DNA from: Slackia heliotrinireducens DSM 20476
GTDB taxonomy: Bacteria > Actinomycetota > Coriobacteriia > Coriobacteriales > Eggerthellaceae
Direction: 5' to 3'
Assembly: GCF_000023885.1 (NCBI RefSeq)
Contig: NC_013165.1
Coordinates: 2,294,001-2,358,000, forward strand
DNA: 64,000 nucleotides
In this document: positions 53,612-63,226 of the stretch, piece after piece
Layout of the letters: each line of letters begins with the position of its first letter
How positions within the stretch are numbered: position 1 is the stretch's first letter
The notes under the pieces: generated by a model
Databases searched by the model: none
Told to the model about the DNA's origin: nothing
The model's input: the letters and a program-made list of their open reading frames with translations, nothing else
Made by a program: the position numbers and the translations under genes

Positions 53612-55011
53612 CAGGCATCGCCGTCCTCGGTGGGACAAAAGGGACTGTCCCCTTTGTCCCATTCGGCACAGGCGCGGACGAATCGGGCGGCGGCTGAAGG
53701 CGCGCCGGGAAGATACAGGTGCGGAAAGCCCGCATGGAGGGTCGGCGTGCACATGCAACAGTCCCAATGGCGGGCGGACTGGGGCTTGCGCGCGGCGAAG
53801 GCGTCCCCGCATGCGTCGCAATCCCAGTAATGGAACTCATGTGCCGGAAGCGTATCGCCCTCGCAGGCCAGAAGCCCGTCCCGTCGGGCCGAAAGCGTCA
53901 CGTATCCAAACCGCTGCAGGCGCCCCGTTTTGAACCCGCGCCCGTCGAGCGCGCCGACCATCGGCCAGGCTTCGCCTTCGGCATCCTCCAGCTGCTGCTG
54001 CAGGTACAGAAAGCCTCCGCACTCGGCCACCGTAGGCATGCCCGCTGCCACGGCCCGCCGGATCGACTCGAGCATCCCCGTGTTTTCGGAAAGGATCTTG
54101 GCATGCAGCTCCGGATAGCCGCCGCCCAGATACAGGCCGTCGCAGGCCGGAAGCTGCGCATCGCGCAGCGGCGAGAACCTCACCAGGCGCGCGCCCAGTT
54201 TCTCCAGCAGGCGCAGGGCGTCTTCGTAATAGAAGCAGAAGGCCTCGTCATAGGCCACGGCGATGGTCGGGTTGCCATCCGCCTTAGCAGGAAGCCCCAT
54301 CGGTTCGAAGGCAAGCGGCTGCGCCGACGCGGCCAGCCTCAGCACCGCATCCAAATCGATGCAGGCCTCAACCGCATCCGCCAGGCCGTCCAGCTTGCGC
54401 TGCAAATCGGACACCTCGTCTGCCAGCACCAATCCTAGATGCCGGCTCTCAAGCGACGCGTTCTCCACGTCGGGAAGGTACCCGAAAACGGCAACGCCGC
54501 ATTCCTCCTCGATGACCTGCTTCAACCGAACATACATCGCCTCCGACGTGCGGTTCAAGATGATGCCGGCCACCATGCTGGGGGTGCGGAAATTCACGAA
54601 GCCCTGCACCTCCGCCGCGATGGACCGGGCTCGGCTGCGTCCGTCCACCACCAGCAGGGCCGGAGCCTCAAGCGTGCACGCCACGTCCCACGCCGAAGCG
54701 TCGCTGCTCAGGGCAACGCCGTCGTAGTAGCCCATGACGCCTTCCACCACGGCGATGTCGGCACCTTCGTTCGCCTCTGCGAACAGGGCCTTCGCCGTGT
54801 TCTTGCCGGCCAGGAACAAATCCAGGTTGCGGGAGGGCGCCCCCACCACCCGGGTGTGGTACATGGGGTCGATGTAGTCGGGGCCGCATTTTCCGGCACG
54901 CACGTCCAAACCCCGGCGCACCAACGCCCGCATGAGCGCGCAGGCGACCGTGGTTTTGCCGGAGCCGCTGGACGCGGCGCCTATGACGATGCGCGGTATG
55001 GAGGCGATCAT
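53611..55011 (-). CDS. cbiA: Cobyrinate a,c-diamide synthase
   Basis: A 466-residue glutamine-dependent amidotransferase. The P-loop GAASSGSGKTT is at about 10-20; KCGPDYIDPMYH follows; the glutaminase Cys lies in AECGGFLYLQ (about 345). A cysteine-rich stretch near the C-terminus (CDACG, CCMC) is extra compared with most CbiA and might bind metal. Its start overlaps the cbiET stop by four bases. Confidence 0.96.
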   Translation of the reverse strand: MIASIPRIVIGAASSGSGKTTVACALMRALVRRGLDVRAGKCGPDYIDPMYHTRVVGAPSRNLDLFLAGKNTAKALFAEANEGADIAVVEGVMGYYDGVALSSDASAWDVACTLEAPALLVVDGRSRARSIAAEVQGFVNFRTPSMVAGIILNRTSEAMYVRLKQVIEEECGVAVFGYLPDVENASLESRHLGLVLADEVSDLQRKLDGLADAVEACIDLDAVLRLAASAQPLAFEPMGLPAKADGNPTIAVAYDEAFCFYYEDALRLLEKLGARLVRFSPLRDAQLPACDGLYLGGGYPELHAKILSENTGMLESIRRAVAAGMPTVAECGGFLYLQQQLEDAEGEAWPMVGALDGRGFKTGRLQRFGYVTLSARRDGLLACEGDTLPAHEFHYWDCDACGDAFAARKPQSARHWDCCMCTPTLHAGFPHLYLPGAPSAAARFVRACAEWDKGDSPFCPTEDGDA

Positions 55012-56363
55012 CGTGCACCCGGCCCGTCTGCACTCAGCATGAACACAGGGTTTTCCGCCTTCATCAGGTGATACTCGCCGACCTGATGGCTTCGGGCTAC
55101 CGACAGCTGGATGATTTCCGCATGCTGAAGCCCACAGGCCGCAACCGTTTGGGCCAGCTGCGCCGTCGTTTCCAAAGTGACCGCCGTGGCCACGATGCGC
55201 ACCTGGGGATTCGCCGACACGGCCGCCTGTATGACATCCGCCATGGAACCGGTCGTCCCACCGATGAACACGCAATCGGGAGCCGGGAGCCCCGCCAGCG
55301 CCTCGGGTGCGCGGCCTTGCGTCACCGTCACGTTGCCAAGTCCGAACTTAGATACGTTTCGCCTGGTCAGCTCGACAGCTTCGGGCCGCATTTCAACCGC
55401 ATGCACCTGTCCGGCGCACGCCGCCCGGGCGCAGGCCACGGTAATCGAACCTGTGCCCGAGCCTACGTCCCACACCACGGAATCGGGCGCGATGCCCAGC
55501 TTGGACACCGCCACGGCCCGGATTTCCTCTTTGGTCATGGGAACCATGCGTCCCCCTTCCGACGAGCGCTCGAAGGCGTCATCGGGCAGGCAGGCCGTCG
55601 TCGGCGCAGCCGCAAGGGGGTTGAACACCAGCAGCACCGCCAGATCGTCGAAGGTCAGCCCCGCAAGCTCGTCCACGGTGCCGCAGACGAACCGCTCGCC
55701 GGGATACGACAGGCCCTCGCCCACCACGGCCCGCAAACCACCGAACCCGGCATCCTGCAGACGCGCGCACACGTCCTGGGCCTTGGCCTTGCCGCCTGTC
55801 AGGAAAAACGTCTTTGTATGGCGGCGCACCTCGCCCGCCACGTCGCAGTCGCGTCCGTGGGCCGAGGTGGCGAACACGTCCTGCCAGGGCAGGCGCAGCT
55901 TGTCGCAGAAATAGACGAGCGACGACACGCCCGAATGAATCTTCACGCTGCAGGCGAAGCCGCCTTCGGCAGGAGCGGATGCGGCCCGGGGCATGCCGTC
56001 GGCGTCGATGTCGAAGTAATCGGCCTGGATATGACCGTCTTCCACCATGAAGAACCCCGCCCGCCGCTCCGTCTCGTAAGGCGCCAGGGCACGGTGGATG
56101 CCCGCCGCACCGCTGTAGAATCCCACGTCGCCGGAAAGCAGGATGCTCGCCTGCGGCACGTCCGCATGGGCCTTGAGGGCATCCACTATGTCATCGGGTC
56201 GGTACAGCGGCAGCTGCGCGGCGCCTTCGGGTGCGAAGGGCCCCAGTTTGTCCAGCAGCCGCTGCGCGCCGATGACCAGTCCGCTTCCCTTCAGGGCCAT
56301 ATGGGCCGCCACGGTCATGGTGTTCAGCGTGCCCATGCCCGCGCCGATGATGTTAACCAGCAT
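55008..56363 (-). CDS. cbiET: CbiE-CbiT fusion: cobalt-precorrin C5- and C15-methyltransferase/decarboxylase
   Basis: A 451-residue bifunctional enzyme. Residues 1-210 are the CbiE tetrapyrrole methylase (GAGMGTLNTMTV, then SGDVGFYSGAAG); residues about 255-451 are CbiT, with the SAM site VWDVGSGTGSITV. CbiE-CbiT fusions (CobL type) are common. It carries out two methylations and one decarboxylation late in ring synthesis. It overlaps cbiJ by eleven bases. Confidence 0.95.
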   Translation of the reverse strand: MLVNIIGAGMGTLNTMTVAAHMALKGSGLVIGAQRLLDKLGPFAPEGAAQLPLYRPDDIVDALKAHADVPQASILLSGDVGFYSGAAGIHRALAPYETERRAGFFMVEDGHIQADYFDIDADGMPRAASAPAEGGFACSVKIHSGVSSLVYFCDKLRLPWQDVFATSAHGRDCDVAGEVRRHTKTFFLTGGKAKAQDVCARLQDAGFGGLRAVVGEGLSYPGERFVCGTVDELAGLTFDDLAVLLVFNPLAAAPTTACLPDDAFERSSEGGRMVPMTKEEIRAVAVSKLGIAPDSVVWDVGSGTGSITVACARAACAGQVHAVEMRPEAVELTRRNVSKFGLGNVTVTQGRAPEALAGLPAPDCVFIGGTTGSMADVIQAAVSANPQVRIVATAVTLETTAQLAQTVAACGLQHAEIIQLSVARSHQVGEYHLMKAENPVFMLSADGPGAR

Positions 56364-57162
56364 GATTCGCTCCTCGCTTCCGCAGCATGCCGATGACCTG
56401 CGCCACCGCTTTGTGGACGCTCAAGCCCTCTTCCTCAACGGGCCGCGCGATCACCACCAGCGTGCAGCCGGCCTCCTTCGCCGCATCGGATTTCTCCTGG
56501 AATCCGCCCTGCCTGCCCGACGCCTTCGTCACCATGACAGAAATGCCGAACTCCTCGATCAACGCCATGTTCAGCCTCATGGAGAACGGACCCTGCATGG
56601 CTATTATGTGCGACGGCGCAAGGCCGGCCGACAGCGCGAGGTCGAGGCTTTCCCGCGCAGGCAGGATACGCGCGTACACCCGCTCGGCAAACCCGTCGAT
56701 GGCATTCGCGAAAACGGGAAGGTCCTTGGTGCCAGTGGTCAACAGGATGTTTCCCGCCAGGTCATTGGCGATGCGTGCAGCCTCTTCGACGGTCTGCGCC
56801 GTCAGCCACACGTCGTCGGCGTCTTCCGCCCGCGTCACCCGGATGAGGGACAGCCCCACCGCACCTGCCGCCTGCGCGATGTTCGCCGTCACATCCGTCG
56901 CGTAAGGATGGGTGGCATCCACCACGCACAGGAAGGACTCACGGCCCATGAGAAGTTCCATGTCGTCTGCCTGCTGGCGGCCGACCAGGCAGGCCAGGTC
57001 CTTATGGGGCGGCATGACGGCCGCGCCGTATTCGGTGGCGACGCACAGCACCACGCGGCACATGCCCGTGGCCAGCAGACCCTCGACCAGCGTGCGCGAT
57101 TCCGTGGTGCCGCCGTACACGAGCACCGTCGGGCGCGAATCGTTCGAAGCGGGCTGCATCAT
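56353..57162 (-). CDS. cbiJ: Cobalt-precorrin-6A reductase
   Basis: A 269-residue CbiJ/CobK-type reductase. It opens with VLVYGGTTESRTLVEGL (about 13-29); DATHPYATDVTANI and LTTGTKDLPVF match the family, and VMVTKASGRQGGFQEK ends the substrate region. It reduces the macrocycle with a pyridine nucleotide before the last methylations. Overlaps the fusion gene upstream by four bases. Confidence 0.94.
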   Translation of the reverse strand: MMQPASNDSRPTVLVYGGTTESRTLVEGLLATGMCRVVLCVATEYGAAVMPPHKDLACLVGRQQADDMELLMGRESFLCVVDATHPYATDVTANIAQAAGAVGLSLIRVTRAEDADDVWLTAQTVEEAARIANDLAGNILLTTGTKDLPVFANAIDGFAERVYARILPARESLDLALSAGLAPSHIIAMQGPFSMRLNMALIEEFGISVMVTKASGRQGGFQEKSDAAKEAGCTLVVIARPVEEEGLSVHKAVAQVIGMLRKRGANHAG

Positions 57163-59762
57163 TCGTCCCCCCTTTGCAGATAGCCGCGAGGCGTCACCAT
57201 GGCACCGCCGATGCGCTTCGTCTGGCTGTTGCCGACGAACACCGTGGTGAACATGTCGACGGCGGTTTCCCGCAGTTCAGACAGGGTGCACGTGCAGGCC
57301 TCCTCCCCGTCGCGGCCGATGTTGCGCACATACCCGCAGACGGTTTCGGGCGAAGCGCCCGCCGCAAGCAGGACGTCGCAGGCCCGCTGCAGGTAGTCGG
57401 GCCGCTTGTGGGACGAGGGGTTGTACAGGCACACCACCATGTCCGACGACGCGGCCGCCCGCAGGCGGGCTTCGATGGTTTCCCACGACGTCATCAGGTC
57501 GGATAGCGAGATGACCGCAAAATCGTGCATGAGCGGAGCACCCAGCACCGCCGCGCCGCCCGTGGCCGCCGTGATGCCGGGGACAACGTCGATGTCCACC
57601 ACCTCACCGGCTTTTTCGGCCAGCTCGAAGCACAGGCCGGCCATGCCGTAGACGCCCGCGTCCCCCGAGCAGACCATGGCCACGTTCTTGCCCTGTCTGG
57701 CCAGCTCAAGCGCTCGTTCGCAGCGCTCGACCTCTTTGCGCATGGGAGTGGTGAACATCGGCTTGTCCGGAAACTCCTCGGCCAGCAGGCCGGCGTACAC
57801 CGTGTAGCCCACGATGATGTCGCTGGCCGAGATGGCCGCACGGGCCCGCCCCGTCATGTCCTGGCCCGCCCCCGGCCCGATGCCTACCACGGCAAGCTTG
57901 CCGGCGCCCTTTCGGGCGAACGACGGGACGACCGGACGGACGGCCAGCGCGACGGTCACGCCATCTTGCGCCTGCTTGGACGTCAGCAACGCGCCGCCCG
58001 CAGCCACCGCGGCGCGCTCGCACACGTTGCCCACACCGGTGGTTTCCTTCACAAATTCGGAATCGGAGAACGCGCCCGGCACCTTCTCCAGCTCCTGAGC
58101 CGAGAACGTCTGCAAAGGCCAGTCATGGGCGCGGACGACTTCCAACAAGCCCTGCTCATCGGCCTTCAGATCGATGGTTGCCAGCCCGGCCACGCGACGC
58201 ATGTCGATGCCGGCGCAGTCCAACGCCTGGCAGACGGCCTGCTCGACAGCAGCAGCCGAGGTGCCGCGCCTGCAGCCTATGCCCACAATCACATCGCGGG
58301 GCATCAGGTGCAGCGTGGTTTCGAAGGGGTTCGCGTCCACGTCATGGGTAATCACGAAGCCGACGGAAGGTTTCGCATCCCCGGCGCCTGCAGCCGTCAC
58401 ACCCGTCGGAAGATCGCCTTCGCAAGGCACGTCGCTCGAGAACCCGACAGGCTCCCCTTCAAGAAGCGCCGCCGACACGGCCTTGGCCGCATCCCGCTCG
58501 ACAATGCAAAGGCCCTGCTGGAAGGCCCATTCGTCAACGGCGAACAACCCGTTCACATCGGTGGCCGTCGACACGGCGGCCCTGCCTCCCACAATGGAGG
58601 CAATGCGGCGGGCCAGCTGGTTCGCGCCGCCCGCATGCCCCGAAAGCAGCGGCACGGCGAAGGTTCCCCGCTCGTCGACGCTCACCACCGCAGGGTCGCT
58701 GAACTTGTCCTGCACATACGGCGCTACAGAGCGCACGGCGATGCCCGACGCGCCCACGAACACGATGGCCGTATCCTGCCAATGGTGGCCCGTCCACGCC
58801 GACAGATTGCCGTACGAGGCGCATTCCGCCTGTTTCGCCAAGCGTTCAGGCGCGAACACCCGCACATTCCATCCGTCGTCAGACAATGCGCTTGCGATGC
58901 GTTTACCCAGTTCGCATCCTTGTTTTGTGAACGCTGCCAACGCAAGGGCCCGACTTGCGGAAGCGCCGCCGTCCATGTCGTCGGCAGGCGTCTCCTGCGT
59001 CTTTTCCGGCTGGCTGGCCTCGCGGAACATATGGGAGAAGGTGGGGTCGTAAAGCCTCGAGCGGTCGAAGCTTGTGCCCAGCACGTCGCCCACCACGATG
59101 AGCGCCGTGTTCTTGATGCCGTTTTCGGCCGCCGTTTCGGCCAAAGTGCCCACCGTGCAGCGGAACACCCGCTCGTCGGGCCAGGTGGCCTTGTACACGA
59201 TGGCCGCCGGGGTGTCGTCCGTATAGGCGCCTGCCACCAGCTCGTCGTGCACCGATTCCAAAAGGCTCGTGGACAAAAACAGCACCAGCGTGCAGCCGTG
59301 GCGGGCCATAAGCCTCAGCTTCTCGCCGTCAGGCACGGGCGTGCGCCCCTCCATACGGGTGATGATGGCCGACTGCGATATGCTGGGCAGCGTGTATTCG
59401 GTCTGAAGGGCCGCCGCCGCGCCGCCGAACGCGGACACGCCGGGCACTACGTCATAGGAGATTCCCGCATCGTCCAACAGCCGCATCTGCTCGCGGATGG
59501 AACTGTACAGGCTGGTGTCGCCTGTATGAAGGCGAACCGTCATGCCGCCTCGGGCCTCGCAGGCCTGCATGCATGCGACGACCTCCTCCAGCGTCATATG
59601 GGCCGAATCGTGGATTTCGCACTGAGGGCCGCACAGGTCCAGCAACGCCGGATTGACCAACGAGCCCGCATAAATCACCTGATCGGCCGCGCGCAGCAGG
59701 TCGGCCGCGCGCAACGTGATCAAATCCGGGGCGCCGGGCCCCGCTCCTACGAAATGAATCAT
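57159..59762 (-). CDS. Trifunctional CbiF-CbiG-CbiH fusion
   Basis: An 867-residue protein with three enzymes in one chain. Residues 1-245 are CbiF, the C11-methyltransferase (HFVGAGPGAPDLITLRA, HTGDTSLYSSIREQ). Residues about 265-620 are CbiG, the cobalt-precorrin-5A hydrolase (FVGASGIAVRSVAPYV, LSGHAGGANQLA, GIGCRRGTS). Residues about 630-867 are CbiH, the C17-methyltransferase (VVGIGPGAGQDMTGRA, CSGDAGVYGMAGL, VPGITAATGGAAVLGAP). The three act in succession in ring contraction (CbiH, CbiF, CbiG), so the fusion joins neighbouring steps. It starts four bases inside the end of cbiD. Confidence 0.95.
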   Translation of the reverse strand: MIHFVGAGPGAPDLITLRAADLLRAADQVIYAGSLVNPALLDLCGPQCEIHDSAHMTLEEVVACMQACEARGGMTVRLHTGDTSLYSSIREQMRLLDDAGISYDVVPGVSAFGGAAAALQTEYTLPSISQSAIITRMEGRTPVPDGEKLRLMARHGCTLVLFLSTSLLESVHDELVAGAYTDDTPAAIVYKATWPDERVFRCTVGTLAETAAENGIKNTALIVVGDVLGTSFDRSRLYDPTFSHMFREASQPEKTQETPADDMDGGASASRALALAAFTKQGCELGKRIASALSDDGWNVRVFAPERLAKQAECASYGNLSAWTGHHWQDTAIVFVGASGIAVRSVAPYVQDKFSDPAVVSVDERGTFAVPLLSGHAGGANQLARRIASIVGGRAAVSTATDVNGLFAVDEWAFQQGLCIVERDAAKAVSAALLEGEPVGFSSDVPCEGDLPTGVTAAGAGDAKPSVGFVITHDVDANPFETTLHLMPRDVIVGIGCRRGTSAAAVEQAVCQALDCAGIDMRRVAGLATIDLKADEQGLLEVVRAHDWPLQTFSAQELEKVPGAFSDSEFVKETTGVGNVCERAAVAAGGALLTSKQAQDGVTVALAVRPVVPSFARKGAGKLAVVGIGPGAGQDMTGRARAAISASDIIVGYTVYAGLLAEEFPDKPMFTTPMRKEVERCERALELARQGKNVAMVCSGDAGVYGMAGLCFELAEKAGEVVDIDVVPGITAATGGAAVLGAPLMHDFAVISLSDLMTSWETIEARLRAAASSDMVVCLYNPSSHKRPDYLQRACDVLLAAGASPETVCGYVRNIGRDGEEACTCTLSELRETAVDMFTTVFVGNSQTKRIGGAMVTPRGYLQRGDE

Positions 59763-61204
59763 GAACCTGCGATCCCTTCGATACGTAACAAACCGTCAGC
59801 GCCCGGGGTCTTGCCCAAAAGCCCGTGCGCCAGAGAGAAAACAATGCATTCCACCTGCAGATTATCGCCGGCACGCTGCTGCAGGCGCTCGCCCAGCCGC
59901 TGCGTCAGCGACGCCATGGCAGGCCCTAAAACGCCCTCATCCTGCAAGATCGCCAGCGCTTCGTCGGTGGTGATGCTCTGCATGATGGCCTCCACGGCAT
60001 CGCAGGATGCGCCGGCCAGCGCCCCGTGGGCGGCCAGCACTTCCGCACGGGCGTCCGATGTGCGGGAATGGGTGTTCATATTGCCTGCCGACACCTTCGC
60101 CAACTTGCCGATGTGACCCACCAGCAGCAGCGTTTCGAATCCGAGGCTCGAGGCGATGTCCAGCGCCTCTCCTATATAGTTAGAGCATTGCACGGCCTCG
60201 TCCACGTTGAGGCCCAGCTCGCCTTCCGCATAATCGCGCCCGTAGTTTCCAGGCATGACCAGCAGGTGCGTGGCGCCCTCCGCGCGGCGTACGTTCATTT
60301 CGGTGCGAATAGTGTCCACGATGGCCTGCTCGCTCATGGGCCGCACGATGCCCGACGTGCCCAGAATGGAGATGCCGCCTTCGATGCCGAGCCGCGGATT
60401 GAAGGTGCGCCGCGCCACCTCCGCCCCTCCCGGGACGAAGATTTCCACGCGCAGGCCGCCGACGTATCCGTTCGACGACGCCGCCTCCGAAACCTGTTCG
60501 GCAATCATCTCGCGCGGCACATGGTTGATGGCCGCCGCACCCACGGGCTGGTCCAGCCCCTCGCGGGTGACGCGGCCCACGCCTCCGCCTCCGTCGATGT
60601 CCACGCCCGGCCCGTCGGTCCGGCAGACCCGCGCGAACACCAGCAAACCGTCGGTCACATCCGGGTCGTCGCCCGCGTCCTTGCGGACCGCGCACTGCGC
60701 CCAGCCGTCTCCCGATGAGTATTCTTCCAGCTCAACCGGCACTTCGATACCCGCGGGCGTCAAGATGCGCACACCTGGCAGCGCCGTCCCGGCAAGCAAG
60801 AGCTCCGCCGCGCCGCGGGCGGCCGCAGCCGCGCACGTCCCTGTGGTGTAGCCGCAGCGCATGTTCTTCTTCCCCACCTGCAGATAATGCTCGAAGGCGG
60901 GTTTCTCGACAGGTTCGGGCGCAGAATCGTGCATCGGCATGGCAGCCAGAGCCGCAAGGTCCCGAAAACGCTCTTTGACCATGCGAATGCCCGCGTCGCC
61001 TTCGTGGGGCTTCGTACAGCCGGTGCAGTCCTTCAGCCCCTTGTCGTTGTAGCGGAAATCGCCACCGCAGGCGGGACCCAACGCGTATAGAGGGCAGTAG
61101 CAGAACGCGCAGTTGAAGGTGTCCAGATCCGCGCCCTCGTGGCACGGGAAATACGGACAGTCCCGATGCGTGAAAAACGGGAAGCTCGGTGCGCCTTGTT
61201 CCAT
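59759..61204 (-). CDS. cbiD: CbiD with N-terminal cysteine-rich domain
   Basis: A 481-residue protein in two parts. Residues 1-80 are a cysteine-rich domain (FFTHRDCPYFPCH, NCAFCYCPLYALG, DCTGCTKPHEG) of the small family often encoded next to cobalamin genes; nine cysteines suggest a metal site. Residues about 110-481 are CbiD, the cobalt-precorrin-5B C1-methyltransferase (RCGYTTGTCAAAAA, FNPRLGIEGGISILGTSGIV). ATG 61204 follows AAAGGAGG. It is the first gene of the 16-kb operon. Confidence 0.94.
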   Translation of the reverse strand: MEQGAPSFPFFTHRDCPYFPCHEGADLDTFNCAFCYCPLYALGPACGGDFRYNDKGLKDCTGCTKPHEGDAGIRMVKERFRDLAALAAMPMHDSAPEPVEKPAFEHYLQVGKKNMRCGYTTGTCAAAAARGAAELLLAGTALPGVRILTPAGIEVPVELEEYSSGDGWAQCAVRKDAGDDPDVTDGLLVFARVCRTDGPGVDIDGGGGVGRVTREGLDQPVGAAAINHVPREMIAEQVSEAASSNGYVGGLRVEIFVPGGAEVARRTFNPRLGIEGGISILGTSGIVRPMSEQAIVDTIRTEMNVRRAEGATHLLVMPGNYGRDYAEGELGLNVDEAVQCSNYIGEALDIASSLGFETLLLVGHIGKLAKVSAGNMNTHSRTSDARAEVLAAHGALAGASCDAVEAIMQSITTDEALAILQDEGVLGPAMASLTQRLGERLQQRAGDNLQVECIVFSLAHGLLGKTPGADGLLRIEGIAGS

Positions 61205-61588
61205 GGCCCTCCTTTCGGTCGAAGCTTATTCTGCGTCTGGCTGTCGGCCGCGCCAACTTCGCGGCGATGCGGCCTGTGCAGTAAAGCATTTTCTCACTTC
61301 GAGACCAACCGCAAAAGGGCTATGGCCCATGCTGCCCCAGAAGCGGCTCAACCATACACCGAAACCGCAATGGTTATGGTAGGTTTGTGAAACGCGCTGT
61401 TTCAGAAAAAGTTTTCTACCGTTAACTTTCAAGATGGTGTATAAAGTTACCAGCGGTTAACAATCCGCACAACCCCTCACCTTTCCGTAGGCGGGCGGCA
61501 CGGAGCCACGTTTCCTTCCCCTTAGCGTTCTCCGGTCGGCCCGCCAATCTTTTTCATTCGGCAAATCTCTGAGTTTTTGCACGTTTTT

Positions 61589-61770
61589 CCGACTTGGAGG
61601 TTTGTATAGAGTTTGCAAGTTCCGCCCTCGATGCAACGGCATTTTGGCAAAAAGCTCTGACCAGGTGCGATGCAAACAAGCCCTTTCCGAATCGGGACCT
61701 AAACCCGCAGCTCGCCCTTCATCGGAGGCAAAACGGGTCGAAAACCCCTTCGATAAAACCTCCAAGTCGG
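61589..61770. repeat. 15-bp inverted repeat with 152-base spacer
   Basis: CCGACTTGGAGGTTT (61589-61603) and AAACCTCCAAGTCGG (61756-61770) are exact complements. The block could be the outer stem of a structured RNA, a small mobile repeat, or chance. Confidence 0.5.
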
Positions 61771-61987
61771 TCTTATCGACAAAAAGTGCCGAAAACACCG
61801 GACGAAACGGCAAACGAAGTCCTTCAGGCCGACGCATCGGAACCTTGAAACGCCTGCAGTGCCCTTGCGCCTGGCCCCTGTGCGTTCCCGTCCGCCTGGC
61901 TCGGCATCCGCGCCCCGCCCGGCAGAACACCGCGGCCTTCTGCACCTACCTTGCACGATGCAGCGACGCACCGCCCACCCCGCAAGA

Positions 61988-62013
61988 AAGCAGGCCGCCA
62001 TGCGCGGCCTGCG
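61988..62013 (-). terminator. Terminator of the ABC transporter operon
   Basis: On the minus strand GCAGGCCGC, a five-base loop and GCGGCCTGC are followed by TTTCTTG, eight bases past the permease stop. Confidence 0.78.
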
Positions 62014-62020
62014 AAAACTC

Positions 62021-63226
62021 TTATTGGTAATGCAACGATTCGACCGGGTCGAGCTTCGCGGCGCGCCGCGCTGGCCCGTAGCCGAAAACCACGCCGATGC
62101 CCGTGCAGATTCCAGCCACAATCAGCATGTCCCGCAGCGAGAAATAAGGCGTGACGGTCATGCCTTCCGCCAAAGACGAAGCAACGCCCGAAAGCGCAAG
62201 GGCGCTTCCATAACCCACAAGGATGCCGATAATGCCACCGATCAGGCACAACGCAATCGACTCGATCAAAAATTGCTTTGTGATGTCGGCATTTCGCGCG
62301 CCCAGGGCCTTGCGCAGACCAATCTCGCGGATGCGCTCGGTCACGTTCGTCAGCATCATGTTCATGATGCCGATGCCGCCGACCAGAAGCGAGATGCTTG
62401 CAACCGCCGTCATCATGAGCTGGAACGACATCATCGTGGCGTTCACCTCGTCCAGAAGCGACTGCATGGTCTGTACGTACACGTATCCAAGACCGCTCTC
62501 GTCGTCTTCCTCGCTTATCCCGTAACGTTCCCGCAGATACGATTCGGTCCTTTCGCCGAGAGTCGCCATGTCGGCGTCTTCGGTGGCAAACCCCACGATC
62601 GTGTCGACGCTCGCATACCCAGAGATACGGGCCACGCAGGTCGGGAACGGGATATAGGCCGAGCCTTGGTTTACAAGCAGACTGGCGGATTCCACCACGC
62701 CCACTACCACGTACTCATCGTTGCCGATGGTGACTCGTTTGCCGGCGGCTTGTTCATCCGCTCCGAACAGTTCGCGAGAAAGATAGCTGTCGATAACTAC
62801 CGACATGCTGCCCGAAGCCAGCTCGTCGTCAGTCAAAAGACGCCCCTCTTTCAAAGTCATGCCCATTGCGTCGAAGAAATGTTCCCCGACGCCCATCACA
62901 GTGGATTGCTGCTGCTTGGTGCCTGTGGAAACCGTGCTGGACGACCATTGCGCACCAGCCACATAGTCGTACCCATCCACATTCTCTTCGATTCCAGCAA
63001 GGTCTTCGAAGGTGTTCTCCTGTCCCGTGTACAGATCGATCATCACCATGCGGGATTGGTCAAGGCCAAGCTCACCCACCAAGGACTGCTTCACGCCTCC
63101 GATAAGCGACACCATGGCGATGACAGCGGCAATGCCGATGACGATGCCCAAAATGGTCAGGAAGCTGCGGCCCTTGTTCGCCGCCAGCGCCGACCAGGTT
63201 TCATATAGAAGGTCCCTGATTCTCAC
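62021..63226 (-). CDS. MacB-type ABC transporter permease
   Basis: A 401-residue permease. One membrane helix (about 20-42) is followed by a large extracytoplasmic MacB-type domain (about 45-270), then three helices with the FtsX signature (ISLLVGGIGIMNMMLTNVTERIREIGLRKALGA, in parts, about 280-315). MacB-type systems work by mechanotransmission and export peptides, antibiotics or lipoproteins; substrate unknown here. Its start overlaps the ATPase gene by four bases. Confidence 0.93.
   Translation of the reverse strand: MRIRDLLYETWSALAANKGRSFLTILGIVIGIAAVIAMVSLIGGVKQSLVGELGLDQSRMVMIDLYTGQENTFEDLAGIEENVDGYDYVAGAQWSSSTVSTGTKQQQSTVMGVGEHFFDAMGMTLKEGRLLTDDELASGSMSVVIDSYLSRELFGADEQAAGKRVTIGNDEYVVVGVVESASLLVNQGSAYIPFPTCVARISGYASVDTIVGFATEDADMATLGERTESYLRERYGISEEDDESGLGYVYVQTMQSLLDEVNATMMSFQLMMTAVASISLLVGGIGIMNMMLTNVTERIREIGLRKALGARNADITKQFLIESIALCLIGGIIGILVGYGSALALSGVASSLAEGMTVTPYFSLRDMLIVAGICTGIGVVFGYGPARRAAKLDPVESLHYQ

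Larger units (their letters stand above)
61205..62020. other. 816-bp region without a supported gene
   Basis: Left of about 61470 it should hold the cobalamin operon promoter: it is AT-rich and contains two GTTAAC palindromes (about 61422 and 61455). I saw no B12-box-like cobalamin riboswitch core on the minus strand. The middle carries a 15-bp inverted repeat 152 bases apart. Several open frames of 80-160 codons exist, but none has a ribosome site or a family match. The right end is the terminator of the ABC permease gene. Confidence 0.6.

Noticed and set aside
57525-60116. 863-codon open frame antisense to the CbiF-CbiG-CbiH fusion and cbiD
   Set aside because: The minus-strand protein matches three families end to end; the plus-strand product matches none and has no start signal.
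61457-61945. 162-codon minus-strand frame in the long gap
   Set aside because: No ribosome site, no match and biased composition; the overlapping plus-strand frames are equally open.
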